A DNA stretch of 42,628 nucleotides, from positions 1 to 42,628 of the forward strand of contig JANBQS010000062.1 in NCBI GenBank assembly GCA_027577415.1, given 5' to 3'. The notes under the pieces are model-generated. The model was not told the origin of the DNA. It saw only the letters and a program-made list of their open reading frames with translations, and made no database searches. A program made the position numbers and the translations under genes. Below are positions 8,721 to 16,698 of the stretch, in pieces. This DNA is from Coemansia sp. RSA 922. Taxonomy: Eukaryota; Kickxellomycota; Kickxellomycetes; Kickxellales; Kickxellaceae. Numbering within the stretch: the stretch's first letter is position 1; every line of letters starts with the position of its first letter.

Positions 8721-10400
8721 ATGCAAACTCTATCGCCGTTCCAGTTACTTCCGCCTCATGTTGTCGAGCTGGTGGTGAACCATATCGCTGGTACTAGACG
8801 CAGGACTTATTCTGGCTCTGACGACCCCGAAGAGGAAGCCGAGTTGCTGATGCCCCTTTTGTGGGTCTGCCACAATTTTCGTGTCGTTGTATACTCGCGC
8901 TTCTGCCGTGGCTATGAATTGTGTCTGAACAGCGGCAATGACACTGTACATTCAACGCGATCCTCGTGGCCAGATTGCCTTGAGCAAGCCGACTATCAGA
9001 CACAGCACCTGGCCAAGGACCTTCAAATCGAGGTAGATATTTGGAGTATCTACTCGGGCAAGTCGTCTGAGCTGCTTTCTCGCGGACCCAACACCGACCT
9101 TGTATTCCCACTCGTTCGCTCGCTTACGTTCTTTTTTGTCCCGTCGTTGAAGAAGAAACAGAAAACAACGACTAGCGTGCAAGACATCGAGGCCAACATC
9201 ACAGCATTTGTGCAGCGGATTAAGCGTATGGTGCCCATGGCAAACGAAGTCAAGGTGGAGACCTCTGCCTATTCTCATGACGTACACCCAAACGCCTGCC
9301 CTCATTTTGTCAGCCTGGTTTCACAGCTCTATCGGCTTACCGACAGTGTTGTACGCAGCTCTCTCAACTGCGCTGTACCATTTTGGCAGCAGCACGACCT
9401 AGTCCAAAGCATTGCCTACTCTGGCCATCAGGATTACAACAGCAGCGAGTCAATTATGCAGCTAGTGCGGCGTAATGCGTTGGTGTTACGGACTCTAGAC
9501 ATTGCATTGGAGGCATCTGACATAACTGGGCTCATCTGGGATGACAACAGCAGCTATGTTTGCTATCCGCGCTTGCACAGACTGAATTTGACAATGCTTT
9601 CAAACTGCACCGACTTAAAACGACCGACGTTTACCGGCGCCACACCATTTCCTGCGTTACAGTGGCTACAAATCAGCGACCAGTACCCGTTTGGCGATGA
9701 TACGCCCTTCAGAGGCAACGCAGGCACCCTCGAAAATTTGAAAATCAACATCGACGCTGAATCAGCTGTAGCATTTAGCCGGTGCCATGTGTTTACGCCA
9801 GACAGCCACCCAAAGCTACAGTGTGTCATGCTTGGGCTTATGCCAAACTTAGTGTCGGAACACTTTGGCTCGGATGTTGCGTGTATGCGGTTTATACTAG
9901 ATATCGCACCCAATGCATCTGTGCGAGAGATCATGGGCATTGACTGCGATCAAGGACTGTCGGCTGCTCTTTCCTTACTTTACGACCACGCACGAATCCA
10001 GGTCCTGCTGCTACCCAACACAGACATTAGTCTCTGGGATTCCATCACCTTGGTAAAGTCGCTTCCTGTTCTCTCGGATTTGCGTACCATGGCCCCAGCC
10101 TTGGGCTCGATTCCTACTGGCACCACTTTGCCCAAGCTTTCTGTGTATGTGCCATCGACGTACGGTACAATTAGTGAGCGGTTTCGGTGCTGGCACCTAA
10201 ATATGAAACGGGGAGGCACGCCTAAGGACGCTGCGAGATGTGTGCTGTTACTAGCTCTGATATGTCCCAGCTTTGATTTTGTTCTGCCACCAGTAGCTAG
10301 ACACTCGGCTTTCACATCACAAATGAAAAAGCTCGTAGCCACGAATGCATTCAAGCAGCACGAGCCTCGCTTGCAACGCCTGCTGTTTGATAGATTATAA
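8721..10400 (+). CDS. F-box-like protein of a presumed lineage-expanded family
   Basis: 559-aa intronless protein without a precise known function. It begins MQTLSPFQLLPPHVVELVVN, an F-box-like helix (Leu-Pro followed by Val/Ile-rich turns); the rest has an irregular leucine-rich pattern, as in substrate receptors of SCF ubiquitin ligases, but no canonical LRR could be aligned by eye. I recall similar N-termini in many predicted Coemansia proteins, which supports both the family call and the organism guess. The ATG at 8721 is preceded by a TATA box 59 bp upstream and a pyrimidine-rich leader. An upstream extension of the frame starts without an ATG and is rejected. The SCF role is inference; the ORF itself is secure. 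Confidence 0.85.
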   Translation: MQTLSPFQLLPPHVVELVVNHIAGTRRRTYSGSDDPEEEAELLMPLLWVCHNFRVVVYSRFCRGYELCLNSGNDTVHSTRSSWPDCLEQADYQTQHLAKDLQIEVDIWSIYSGKSSELLSRGPNTDLVFPLVRSLTFFFVPSLKKKQKTTTSVQDIEANITAFVQRIKRMVPMANEVKVETSAYSHDVHPNACPHFVSLVSQLYRLTDSVVRSSLNCAVPFWQQHDLVQSIAYSGHQDYNSSESIMQLVRRNALVLRTLDIALEASDITGLIWDDNSSYVCYPRLHRLNLTMLSNCTDLKRPTFTGATPFPALQWLQISDQYPFGDDTPFRGNAGTLENLKINIDAESAVAFSRCHVFTPDSHPKLQCVMLGLMPNLVSEHFGSDVACMRFILDIAPNASVREIMGIDCDQGLSAALSLLYDHARIQVLLLPNTDISLWDSITLVKSLPVLSDLRTMAPALGSIPTGTTLPKLSVYVPSTYGTISERFRCWHLNMKRGGTPKDAARCVLLLALICPSFDFVLPPVARHSAFTSQMKKLVATNAFKQHEPRLQRLLFDRL

Positions 10401-10906
10401 AGTTAGCTATATATTTCCGATACATACACCTTATTTAACAGCGCTCATGTTTGAGAATGAAAGCAGCTTTGCTAAGACAATGCCGGGTAGGTTAATTAGC
10501 AGCGTGTTGATTACACAGCGGTGAGAATAAAGAATGTTCGACGAACTATCTGACAATGTACTGATACAAATTTATGCCAACCCACATACAAGCTGCATAT
10601 TTGGCGATTTGCAATGCTCTAGAGGACAACGTCTTTTAGTCGCTACAAAAAAATTAAAAGTGATGATTAATGTAAAAATATGCAGCTTGATGCACATACT
10701 CATTTTACATTGTCCATACACTTGTGACAATATCAGATTAGGTTTGGTATTGCTAGCCATTCAAATTCCCACACAAATGGCTTGCCCCATGCCAGAACGC
10801 TATAAAACTACAACACTTGGCACGGCCTCTCCAGTTGATCATCACCAACATCTTCTACAACCACCAAAGCAATTCTAGATATATTCACCAGCACCTTTGT
10901 TTTACA
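10401..10906. other. Intergenic region with TATA box for the HD-like gene
   Basis: A/T-rich 506-bp gap. TATAAA at 10801-10806 lies 101 bp before the next ATG and is followed by a CA- and A-rich leader. The small frames in the gap have no recognisable content. Confidence 0.55.
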
Positions 10907-11461
10907 ATGTCCACTACTATGACTCCCGAGCAGCGCGTATCCACGGTATTCCAGACACTTGAAAGGGCTAAAAATGTGGATGTCACTATTGGTCTTACAA
11001 CGCTGCTGGATAGTGCCCTCGTAGTTGCAAATGTTGCCAAGCATATGAGCGCTGACGAAGAAACCATTTTGGCCGCCCTCTTGCAAGATATCGGCCTCTT
11101 CTGCCCACCACCAGAGAATTGGAGCGACAACCCGAGTCAGAGTGCAAGCGATATTGGCGCTGATTACTTGCGCAAGTTCGGGTTCCCCAAGAAGACGTGT
11201 GAGCTGATCAAGTCTGAAATATTGGTCAAGCGCTACATTGTGACAACTGATTTTGTGTACTTTAAAGTATTTAAAGACTCTCCACTGGCGGGTAAATGGA
11301 TAGCCCCGCTTTCGCCTGAAGAGATGAGCGAGCTCGAGAAAGACCCGCTCTTCCATCAGAAGGTACAAATTAGGAAATGGAAAGCTGGCATTTGGAATCC
11401 TGAGCTTCCACCTCCCTTGGACACGTACCGTGATATGGCTATCAGAAATATACAAATCTAG
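10907..11461 (+). CDS. HD-fold protein related to PhnZ/TmpB-type oxygenases, metal site lost
   Basis: 184-aa protein. The pattern matches the small HD family that includes the di-iron oxygenases PhnZ and TmpB: ILAALLQDIG (54-63) where active members have ALLHDIGH; ASDIGADYLRKFGFP (80-94) for HEExGAxYLxxxFP; VKRYIVTTDFVYF (107-119) for AKRYLCxTDPxYY; then LSPEEMSELEKDPL (135-148) and RKWKAG for RxWDDxAK. The metal-binding histidines appear replaced: HD is Q60-D61, the His of HEE is missing, His before KRY is Glu, and the final WDD is WKA. It should therefore be catalytically dead in the known chemistry, perhaps binding a ligand or partner. The ATG at 10907 follows a TATA box. An AATAAA signal at 11512-11517 follows the stop. 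Confidence 0.8.
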   Translation: MSTTMTPEQRVSTVFQTLERAKNVDVTIGLTTLLDSALVVANVAKHMSADEETILAALLQDIGLFCPPPENWSDNPSQSASDIGADYLRKFGFPKKTCELIKSEILVKRYIVTTDFVYFKVFKDSPLAGKWIAPLSPEEMSELEKDPLFHQKVQIRKWKAGIWNPELPPPLDTYRDMAIRNIQI

Positions 11462-12040
11462 TCGTTGTATTTGAGCTCTTGACTCTGAGAGCAACTCAGC
11501 GTCTTACACCAAATAAATTTATCATAAGAACATTGCTCCAACCACATTTGTGAGGCTTACGCCTTAAAAACTTTAAGAACATTTTAAATAGACATGCGGA
11601 TTTTAACATAACAACCCCAGCCACAATCAAATATTTTGTACAGCATCGCGAATTCGATTAGACGGTTTGGTTTCATTTCATTAGGATGGTTTTGCAACCC
11701 CCCATCTCACGCTCTGGCATAATGGAGACTCTTTATGCCAGAAGCACCCTAACACAGCTATAACTATGTGGAAAAAATAATGTCATATTTGTTGATATTG
11801 GTAGTTGTGGCTTGAGTGGCCTCTTGTGTAAGCGCGTTGTCAGTAGCTACACATCAACAGTCAGATTTTAAATGAACAACCGATGCGTCCCACTAATAGT
11901 TGCCTGTAGAATCCTAACAAGTAGTATATGTGGTTTTATCGCGTTATTAACGTATGAATAAGGGTTTTTTGGCGCAAAATATATCAAGAGCTCCTTAGAA
12001 GCTGACAAGAGCGAGAAAGCGAAACAAGTGTATGAGAATA
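11462..12040. other. A/T-rich gap before the mariner element
   Basis: 579 bp with a polyadenylation-like AATAAA at 11512-11517 just after the HD-like gene. The remainder shows no coding signal, repeat or RNA gene that I can support. It ends with the TA target duplication (12039-12040) of the mariner element. Confidence 0.6.
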
Positions 12041-12066
12041 TACAGTCAAACTTTCAATGAGTCTGG
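12041..12066 (+). repeat. Left terminal inverted repeat of mariner element
   Basis: Begins TACAGTCAAACTTT; it matches the reverse complement of 13291-13316 except at positions 15, 20 and 23. Preceded by the TA duplication. Confidence 0.88.
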
Positions 12067-12180
12067 ATTCTCAAAACCTAGAACACCTATGCCCCCCTAG
12101 TCCTTGCCTTTTTCAAGATCGCTGACAACCACCACCTTGTGTACTCCTACTTCACTTCGATACTTCTCCTATTTATAAAT

Positions 12181-13258
12181 ATGCCTCTTAAAAGAATTGA
12201 CTTCTCACAGAATTCAACCCCATGATTCCAGGGTGAAATTCAGTCTCACCTTTGCGTTTTTATTCTGGACAGTTTCGCTCAGAGTCTTTCTTTGGATGAT
12301 GCTCTCTCTTATATTCATGGTCTAGGACCTGGTGTGAGCGTTTATAAGAACACCATTAGATACTGGTATAAGCGCTTTGAACAGGGAAATTTTAACCTTG
12401 AAGATCGCCCCAAATCAGGCAGAATTCTGAACTACGATAATGACGATTTGACTGAAATATTTCACGACGAAATAGTCGAGAACCCTAGGATTACTTGGGA
12501 GAAGCTAGCGACCATTGGGCACTGTAGTATTGTCAGGGTACATCACATCGTAACTGAGCGGCTTGGGTACAAACGTTGTATGGACCATATGATACCTCAT
12601 GTATTGACACCTGACCAAATCGAAGGAAGGCTCGATTTCTGCCACAACTTCATAGACAAGTATACCAACGCCTCTCCACAGACATTCGCCAACCTTGTGA
12701 CAGGCGACGAGACCTATTTATCTTTCCATACACCGCCAATACATAGTGAACGTCATGCATTTACAGGATATGACGTGCCCAGAGCTGAATTAGTATGGCC
12801 AAGTAAGGTCCTATGTGGATTCTTTGTGTTGCAAAAGGGATGTCTCCTTGAGCACTACCTTCGATGTGGAGAGTATATGAATCAAACCATTTTTGGGGAA
12901 AAGTTATTTCACAAGTCGTCAAAGTTTGGAAGTCTATAGCTGGAAACCACTGTCCTTCAAGAATACACATGCACTTCGACAACGCACAGCCACACAATCT
13001 CCCTAGGGACATGGGCCCGCCGAAGTTCCATTTACTCGAGGTGCCTCCATACTCTCCAGATCTGTCACCCTGCGGCTTTTTATTCTTTCCTTGGATGAAA
13101 AGCCAGATGCCAAATGATGTTGAGACAAAGGAAGAATTGGTTAAATCTGCTTGAACAAAGTGGTCTCTCATGTTCCACTGGAGTACCATACGACTCTTGT
13201 TGATGAATGGTTAAAGCGGTGCAGGAAGGTTATTGCTGCAGATGGACAGTATATTTAA
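12181..13258 (+). pseudogene. Mariner transposase, frameshifted
   Basis: Cut-and-paste transposase relic. A possible N-terminal ATG at 12181 is followed by an in-frame TGA at 12223. The helix-turn-helix region is readable (VYKNTIRYWYKRFEQGNF then LEDRPKSGR), typical of mariner. The first catalytic Asp is in VTGDETY (about 12700). After a run GGGGAAAA near 12897-12904 the frame shifts by one base and continues with HFDNAQPHN (second Asp, about 12979) and PPYSPDLSP (third Asp, about 13060). Only about 26 residues separate the second and third Asp instead of about 34, suggesting an internal deletion. A further frameshift near 13150 precedes the tail ending at the stop 13256-13258. At least one stop and two shifts make it non-functional. 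Confidence 0.85.
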
Positions 13259-13290
13259 AATGGACTTTGGGTTTAGGAATAAATATTGAT

Positions 13291-13316
13291 CCAAACACAT
13301 TTAAAGTTTGACTGTA
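13291..13316 (-). repeat. Right terminal inverted repeat of mariner element
   Basis: Reverse complement begins TACAGTCAAACTTT as in the left repeat. Followed by the TA duplication at 13317-13318. Confidence 0.88.
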
Positions 13317-13318
13317 TA

Positions 13319-13927
13319 ATCCAATCAGGCAGTGGTGGCAATTTGAGCACGCTGGAAGCCTCTATGCGCCTTTCACAACAAAACTTAAAACAGATCCCAT
13401 CAATGCTATTTTCAACAACAATGTTATATTTGCTACTCACTACGCCTGGGCCTATATTTCAGAAACAGGAAAGCGAATGCAGGGGGACGAATTAGTAGCG
13501 GCGCAAAGCCTCTTTGCATTTATTCAAGTGCGTAGCACTGCTCCAAGGCATTTCCTGAGCCACTTTCAGGACACATCAGTACTGATCTGGCATGGTGGCA
13601 CTGCGACAAACAAGAGACAAGCAATAAATAAGAGCACAACATTCGTACACGGCAAAATTCAGCCACCACCTTTCTGCTTTCAGGCAGATAAAACAAGCCT
13701 CAATGTCAGGGCATGAATTTTAAACAATCAAAGCACAACATTGGATGATTCACACACCACGCAATTATTTGCATGACAAATTTTCACATACGCCTTTGGT
13801 CTTAAAAAAAAGGTGGCGAGGAGCGCATGTATAAAGTAGCGAGTCCAAACATAGCCCAAACATATCTTTGATCTTTAGCTTGCAATACTTTTTTTACTGT
13901 TCCAATCCTTTCATTTTTATATTACTC
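13319..13927. other. Gap between mariner element and surface-protein gene
   Basis: 609 bp with no gene I can support; the small frames within have no signal or domain. A TATAAA at 13830-13835 lies 93 bp before the next ATG and is its likely promoter element. Confidence 0.55.
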
Positions 13928-14383
13928 ATGTCGCTAGTCAAGTACACTTTCCTCGTAGTCTCTCTGGCTCTTGCGCACAACTCGGTAGCTGAGATGGCTG
14001 AAGTAGGATATGCGCGAAAGACATCGGTAGTCGCTCAACAGTATATGGCATTCAGACCTACCTTTGCTCGAGGCGATGACATACACGGATACGGTCAAGG
14101 CAATGGCAGTCAAGATCATGGCGGTCAAGGCAATGGCGGTCAAGATCATGGCGGTCAAGGCAATAGAGACGAAAGCGATGAAGATAAATGGGGCAATGGA
14201 CGTGGTGATGTCGAAACTGATGTCGAAGCTGATTTCGAAACCGAAGACGAGACCCTAGTATTAAGAGATTTTTTGATAGCGTCATCCGAATTCGAGGATA
14301 ACTCTGCTACATCCCCATATGGCGGCTCCCTGGTACTAACTGCGCTACTAGCTGCTGGCAGCGTGTGGGCGGCTGCCTTTTAG
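13928..14383 (+). CDS. Small secreted, probably GPI-anchored, Gly/Gln-rich protein
   Basis: 151 aa. The ATG at 13928 begins a signal peptide (MSLVKYTFLVVSLALAHNSV). The centre contains a Gly-Asn-Gln-Asp-His repeat, unit GNGGQDHGGQ encoded by a 30-bp tandem repeat, followed by an acidic stretch rich in Asp and Glu. The C-terminus is a Ser/Asn/Gly segment then a hydrophobic tail ending WAAAF, the usual GPI-attachment layout. It is most likely a cell-surface or wall protein; no family was recognised. A TATA box lies 93 bp upstream. The stop falls inside the decayed 3' end of the opposite-strand HGH1 pseudogene. Confidence 0.75.
   Translation: MSLVKYTFLVVSLALAHNSVAEMAEVGYARKTSVVAQQYMAFRPTFARGDDIHGYGQGNGSQDHGGQGNGGQDHGGQGNRDESDEDKWGNGRGDVETDVEADFETEDETLVLRDFLIASSEFEDNSATSPYGGSLVLTALLAAGSVWAAAF
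14094..14163 (+). repeat. 30-bp tandem repeat within surface-protein gene
   Basis: Just over two near-perfect copies of a 30-bp unit starting GGTCAAGGCAATGGCGGTCA. Each encodes a ten-residue Gly/Gln/Asp/His unit, so copy-number change would keep the frame. Confidence 0.75.
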
Positions 14384-14384
14384 T

Positions 14385-15152
14385 AACAATTTCAAACAAT
14401 TTCCGTATTATATTCCATACCCTCCATATCAAATTACTTAGGCCCACACAACGGAAGAAGAATATAGGGAAGCGTATTAGTTTCCTTAGGATCAAGGATC
14501 TCGCGATGGCTTTCCTTCTCAAAGCAAATATTCTTCATCGTCGAATCCTCTCCACCGCGCCTGATAACATCGGGGCACTCAGTAAAAACCATGATCCTTG
14601 TAATAGGCATTTTGTCGCTATAGCTAGTGCGCTCCAGAAAATAGCGCCAACTGAATGGGTGATTAGTAACATCAGCAAAGACGCTGGCCAAGAAATTGAA
14701 CCTGGTGTCCTCAGCATATGCCTTGTCCAATCCCTCGACAAACACGTATGTAAGCTGATCCAACAAAAACCGCGAGTCACACATGCTTGGAACATCGCCC
14801 ATGTCTAGCTTGGCTAGAATGCGGCAGATCGAGTCCTTTTTTGTCAGGTTCGATAGCAACATACACGCTGTGTCTGCGATAATGCTCATGGGGAGGCCAA
14901 TAAGCCGCACAACCATTCGTAGAGAGCCCTGGTCATATTCAGGAGAAAACTCAGTGCGCTGTCGGTGACAACTGGTAGCTTGTGGCAGATAACTGGCAGC
15001 TGTTGCACTACTTTTTTATTCCTTACTTGCAACAGCTGATGGTGCTCAGACGTGGGGTGCGAGAACCCAAAAATGTAGGTTGCCGCTAACTGGTGCACAT
15101 CTGACCAAGGGCTGACCAAGAATCCTATGAGTGCGTCCAATTGCTGCTCCAT
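14385..15152 (-). pseudogene. HGH1: HGH1-like (armadillo-fold) gene, frameshifted and truncated
   Basis: HGH1 is an armadillo-repeat chaperone for eEF2 folding. The ATG at 15152 starts a normal-looking N-terminus (MEQQLDALIGFLVSPWSDVH). The frame continues to DSALSFLLNMT, after which a shift near 14945 is needed to continue with MVVRLIGLPMSIIADTACML and LSNLTKKDS. Family blocks follow: a divergent FNFLASVFADVT, ITRIMVFTECPDVIRRGG, then STMKNICFEKESHREIL and LPYILLPLCGPK. A TAA at the next codon stands where the family normally has Glu; beyond it the frame still reads FDMEGME, matching the family's next block, before a second stop. One frameshift plus a nonsense codon indicate a dead gene. A functional copy presumably exists elsewhere. 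Confidence 0.8.
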
Positions 15153-15384
15153 TGAACATCTGGTAAAAAAACATTTTGAATGAGAACTGCAATTTTTTTA
15201 CTAATGTATATTTGTGAGAACAAAATTTACTATGCTAAAAGTAGCCTAGTCTACATTCATTGTTGGTTGTAAGATACTACGTAGGAAAGAAACAATATGT
15301 GCATGGTTGTCAGCCATCTTTATCTCTACATTACTCACCTCTATTATTTTTATTGTCATTATTCTTAACCACTACTTCATATCA

Positions 15385-16247
15385 ATGCCACACACGCCTA
15401 GCCGCACATCTCAGGGACAGCCTCAGGGTTTGCGTTCCCCTCGCACCCCGATCTCGAGTATCACTAAATATGTAAGTATACATAGCGGTATCTTTCTTAG
15501 CGCCCACACACCTAATACTTTAATAGGGTAGTGATATGTGCATTAGTTGTTGCTAATTACTATATGCAAACCCCATGTGCTATGTAGACGATCACTGGCC
15601 CACTCCACAAGAGCACTCCTGGCCGCGAATTCCTTCCAAATGAGGCTAACGAAAGCAAGCTCGAGCTTGACAGTTGCCGTAGCCTGTTAACGGCTAAGCT
15701 TGAAGATCTGGGGACCTCACTTTTATTCCCCGAGCTTTTGGACGAACTCGGCCTGGAGAGCGCCTACAAAGCTTATGAGGACACAGCTGGCAAAATGTTT
15801 GACAACGTTCCAGGCAAACTACTCCTATTCTTAAGAACGCATACGTCAAGCGTGAGGACCCAGATGAGAAACTGGCCGAGAAGAGCTGCGTGAATAAACT
15901 CATGGTCATTGTTTGGTTTATGAGAAATTAGGCACCCAAGGGCAAACAGTTCCTTAAAATGGCACAAGTTGATTAGTCAGTCCAAAACTCTTCAATAGAC
16001 AAGTCCAAGGCGAAACCGGACGCCATATTTACCTTTAATGGACAAGTAGAGGCCATTTTTCGTGACGTTTTTATGTTTCTCATGGCCAAGGGGCAGAACG
16101 CAGAGTCAGAGGCCGAACATGAATATTTTGGTCAGCTGGCACACTACACCCTGGTACTTTGGAAATACCAGCAAACTAACATTTGCTCTCATTCTCACAG
16201 ACAGGGGATACTTACCTGCCAACATTAGCCTTGTTACAAGAGTATAA
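15385..16247 (+). pseudogene. FunK1-like fungal kinase gene, N-terminal region only, broken
   Basis: Exon 1 (15385-15471) reads MPHTPSRTSQGQPQGLRSPR and ends at a GTAAGT donor; exon 2 starts at 15588 after ATGTAG. It encodes a helical region with FPELLDELGLESAYKAYED and MFDNVPGK. A frameshift near 15825 is followed by ILKNAYVKREDPDEKLAEKS, then stops; after them KPDAIFTF, VEAIFRDVFMFLMA, and EYFGQLAHYTLVLWKYQQT, which resemble the region before the kinase core in fungal FunK1 proteins. A last shift gives LTFALILTDRGY. The kinase core is absent. The family call is from remembered patterns in Coemansia-like proteins and is moderate; the broken state is clear. Confidence 0.6.
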
Positions 16248-16698
16248 AATCAATAATAATTCAAAACGCAGAAAAGAGGATTTTCCCTGATTCCCAGTCA
16301 GGATTCTAGGCATGCGAGAATATAAATACAAAGCAGCACACTATGATCATCAAAGGCAACCATAGCCGTTGATATCACATATGACGTCGGGCTCACCCGG
16401 GTGTTAATTTGCCAAATCAGCATGCTTGCACCTCCAAAGCATTAGGGACAGACCAGTCTACTGTTGACTACTTGTCTCTTTACTCAGCAGCTCCAGTAGA
16501 CAACGAGTACTGTGCATATTCTTGCGTACTGAACTATTTTATTTGCCGCTGTCTCGCGCAAGTATACTGGGAATTTTCTCGTAAAATCTTCCAATGATTT
16601 AGGCCATACTTTTGTTGAGTGACCTCCCCGTATGGTTGGTTGGGGATTACTGGGATTTCTCGAATAAAATATCCGTGTTAAATATTTTTACGCTCAAA
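16248..16698. other. Gap between FunK1-like relic and RlmN gene
   Basis: 451 bp. It may hold further degraded sequence of the upstream relic, but nothing is readable. No other feature is seen apart from the presumed RlmN promoter. Confidence 0.5.

Larger units (their letters stand above)
12041..13316 (+). mobile_element. Decayed mariner-like DNA transposon
   Basis: A 1276-bp element bounded by imperfect 26-bp inverted repeats beginning TACAGTCAAACTTT at both ends (23 of 26 positions agree). It is flanked by TA at 12039-12040 and 13317-13318, the target duplication expected for Tc1/mariner insertion. Size, ends and encoded transposase all agree. The transposase is broken, so the copy cannot mobilise itself, but the intact ends might still be recognised by a related enzyme. 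Confidence 0.88.

Noticed and set aside
10817..10906. Upstream extension of the HD-like frame to 10817
   Set aside because: It begins at TTG, lies just after the TATA box and would be leader sequence; the ATG at 10907 aligns with the family start.
14094..14163. Regular repeats considered as a CRISPR-like or regulatory array
   Set aside because: The 30-bp units are contiguous, without spacers, and encode an in-frame decapeptide repeat.
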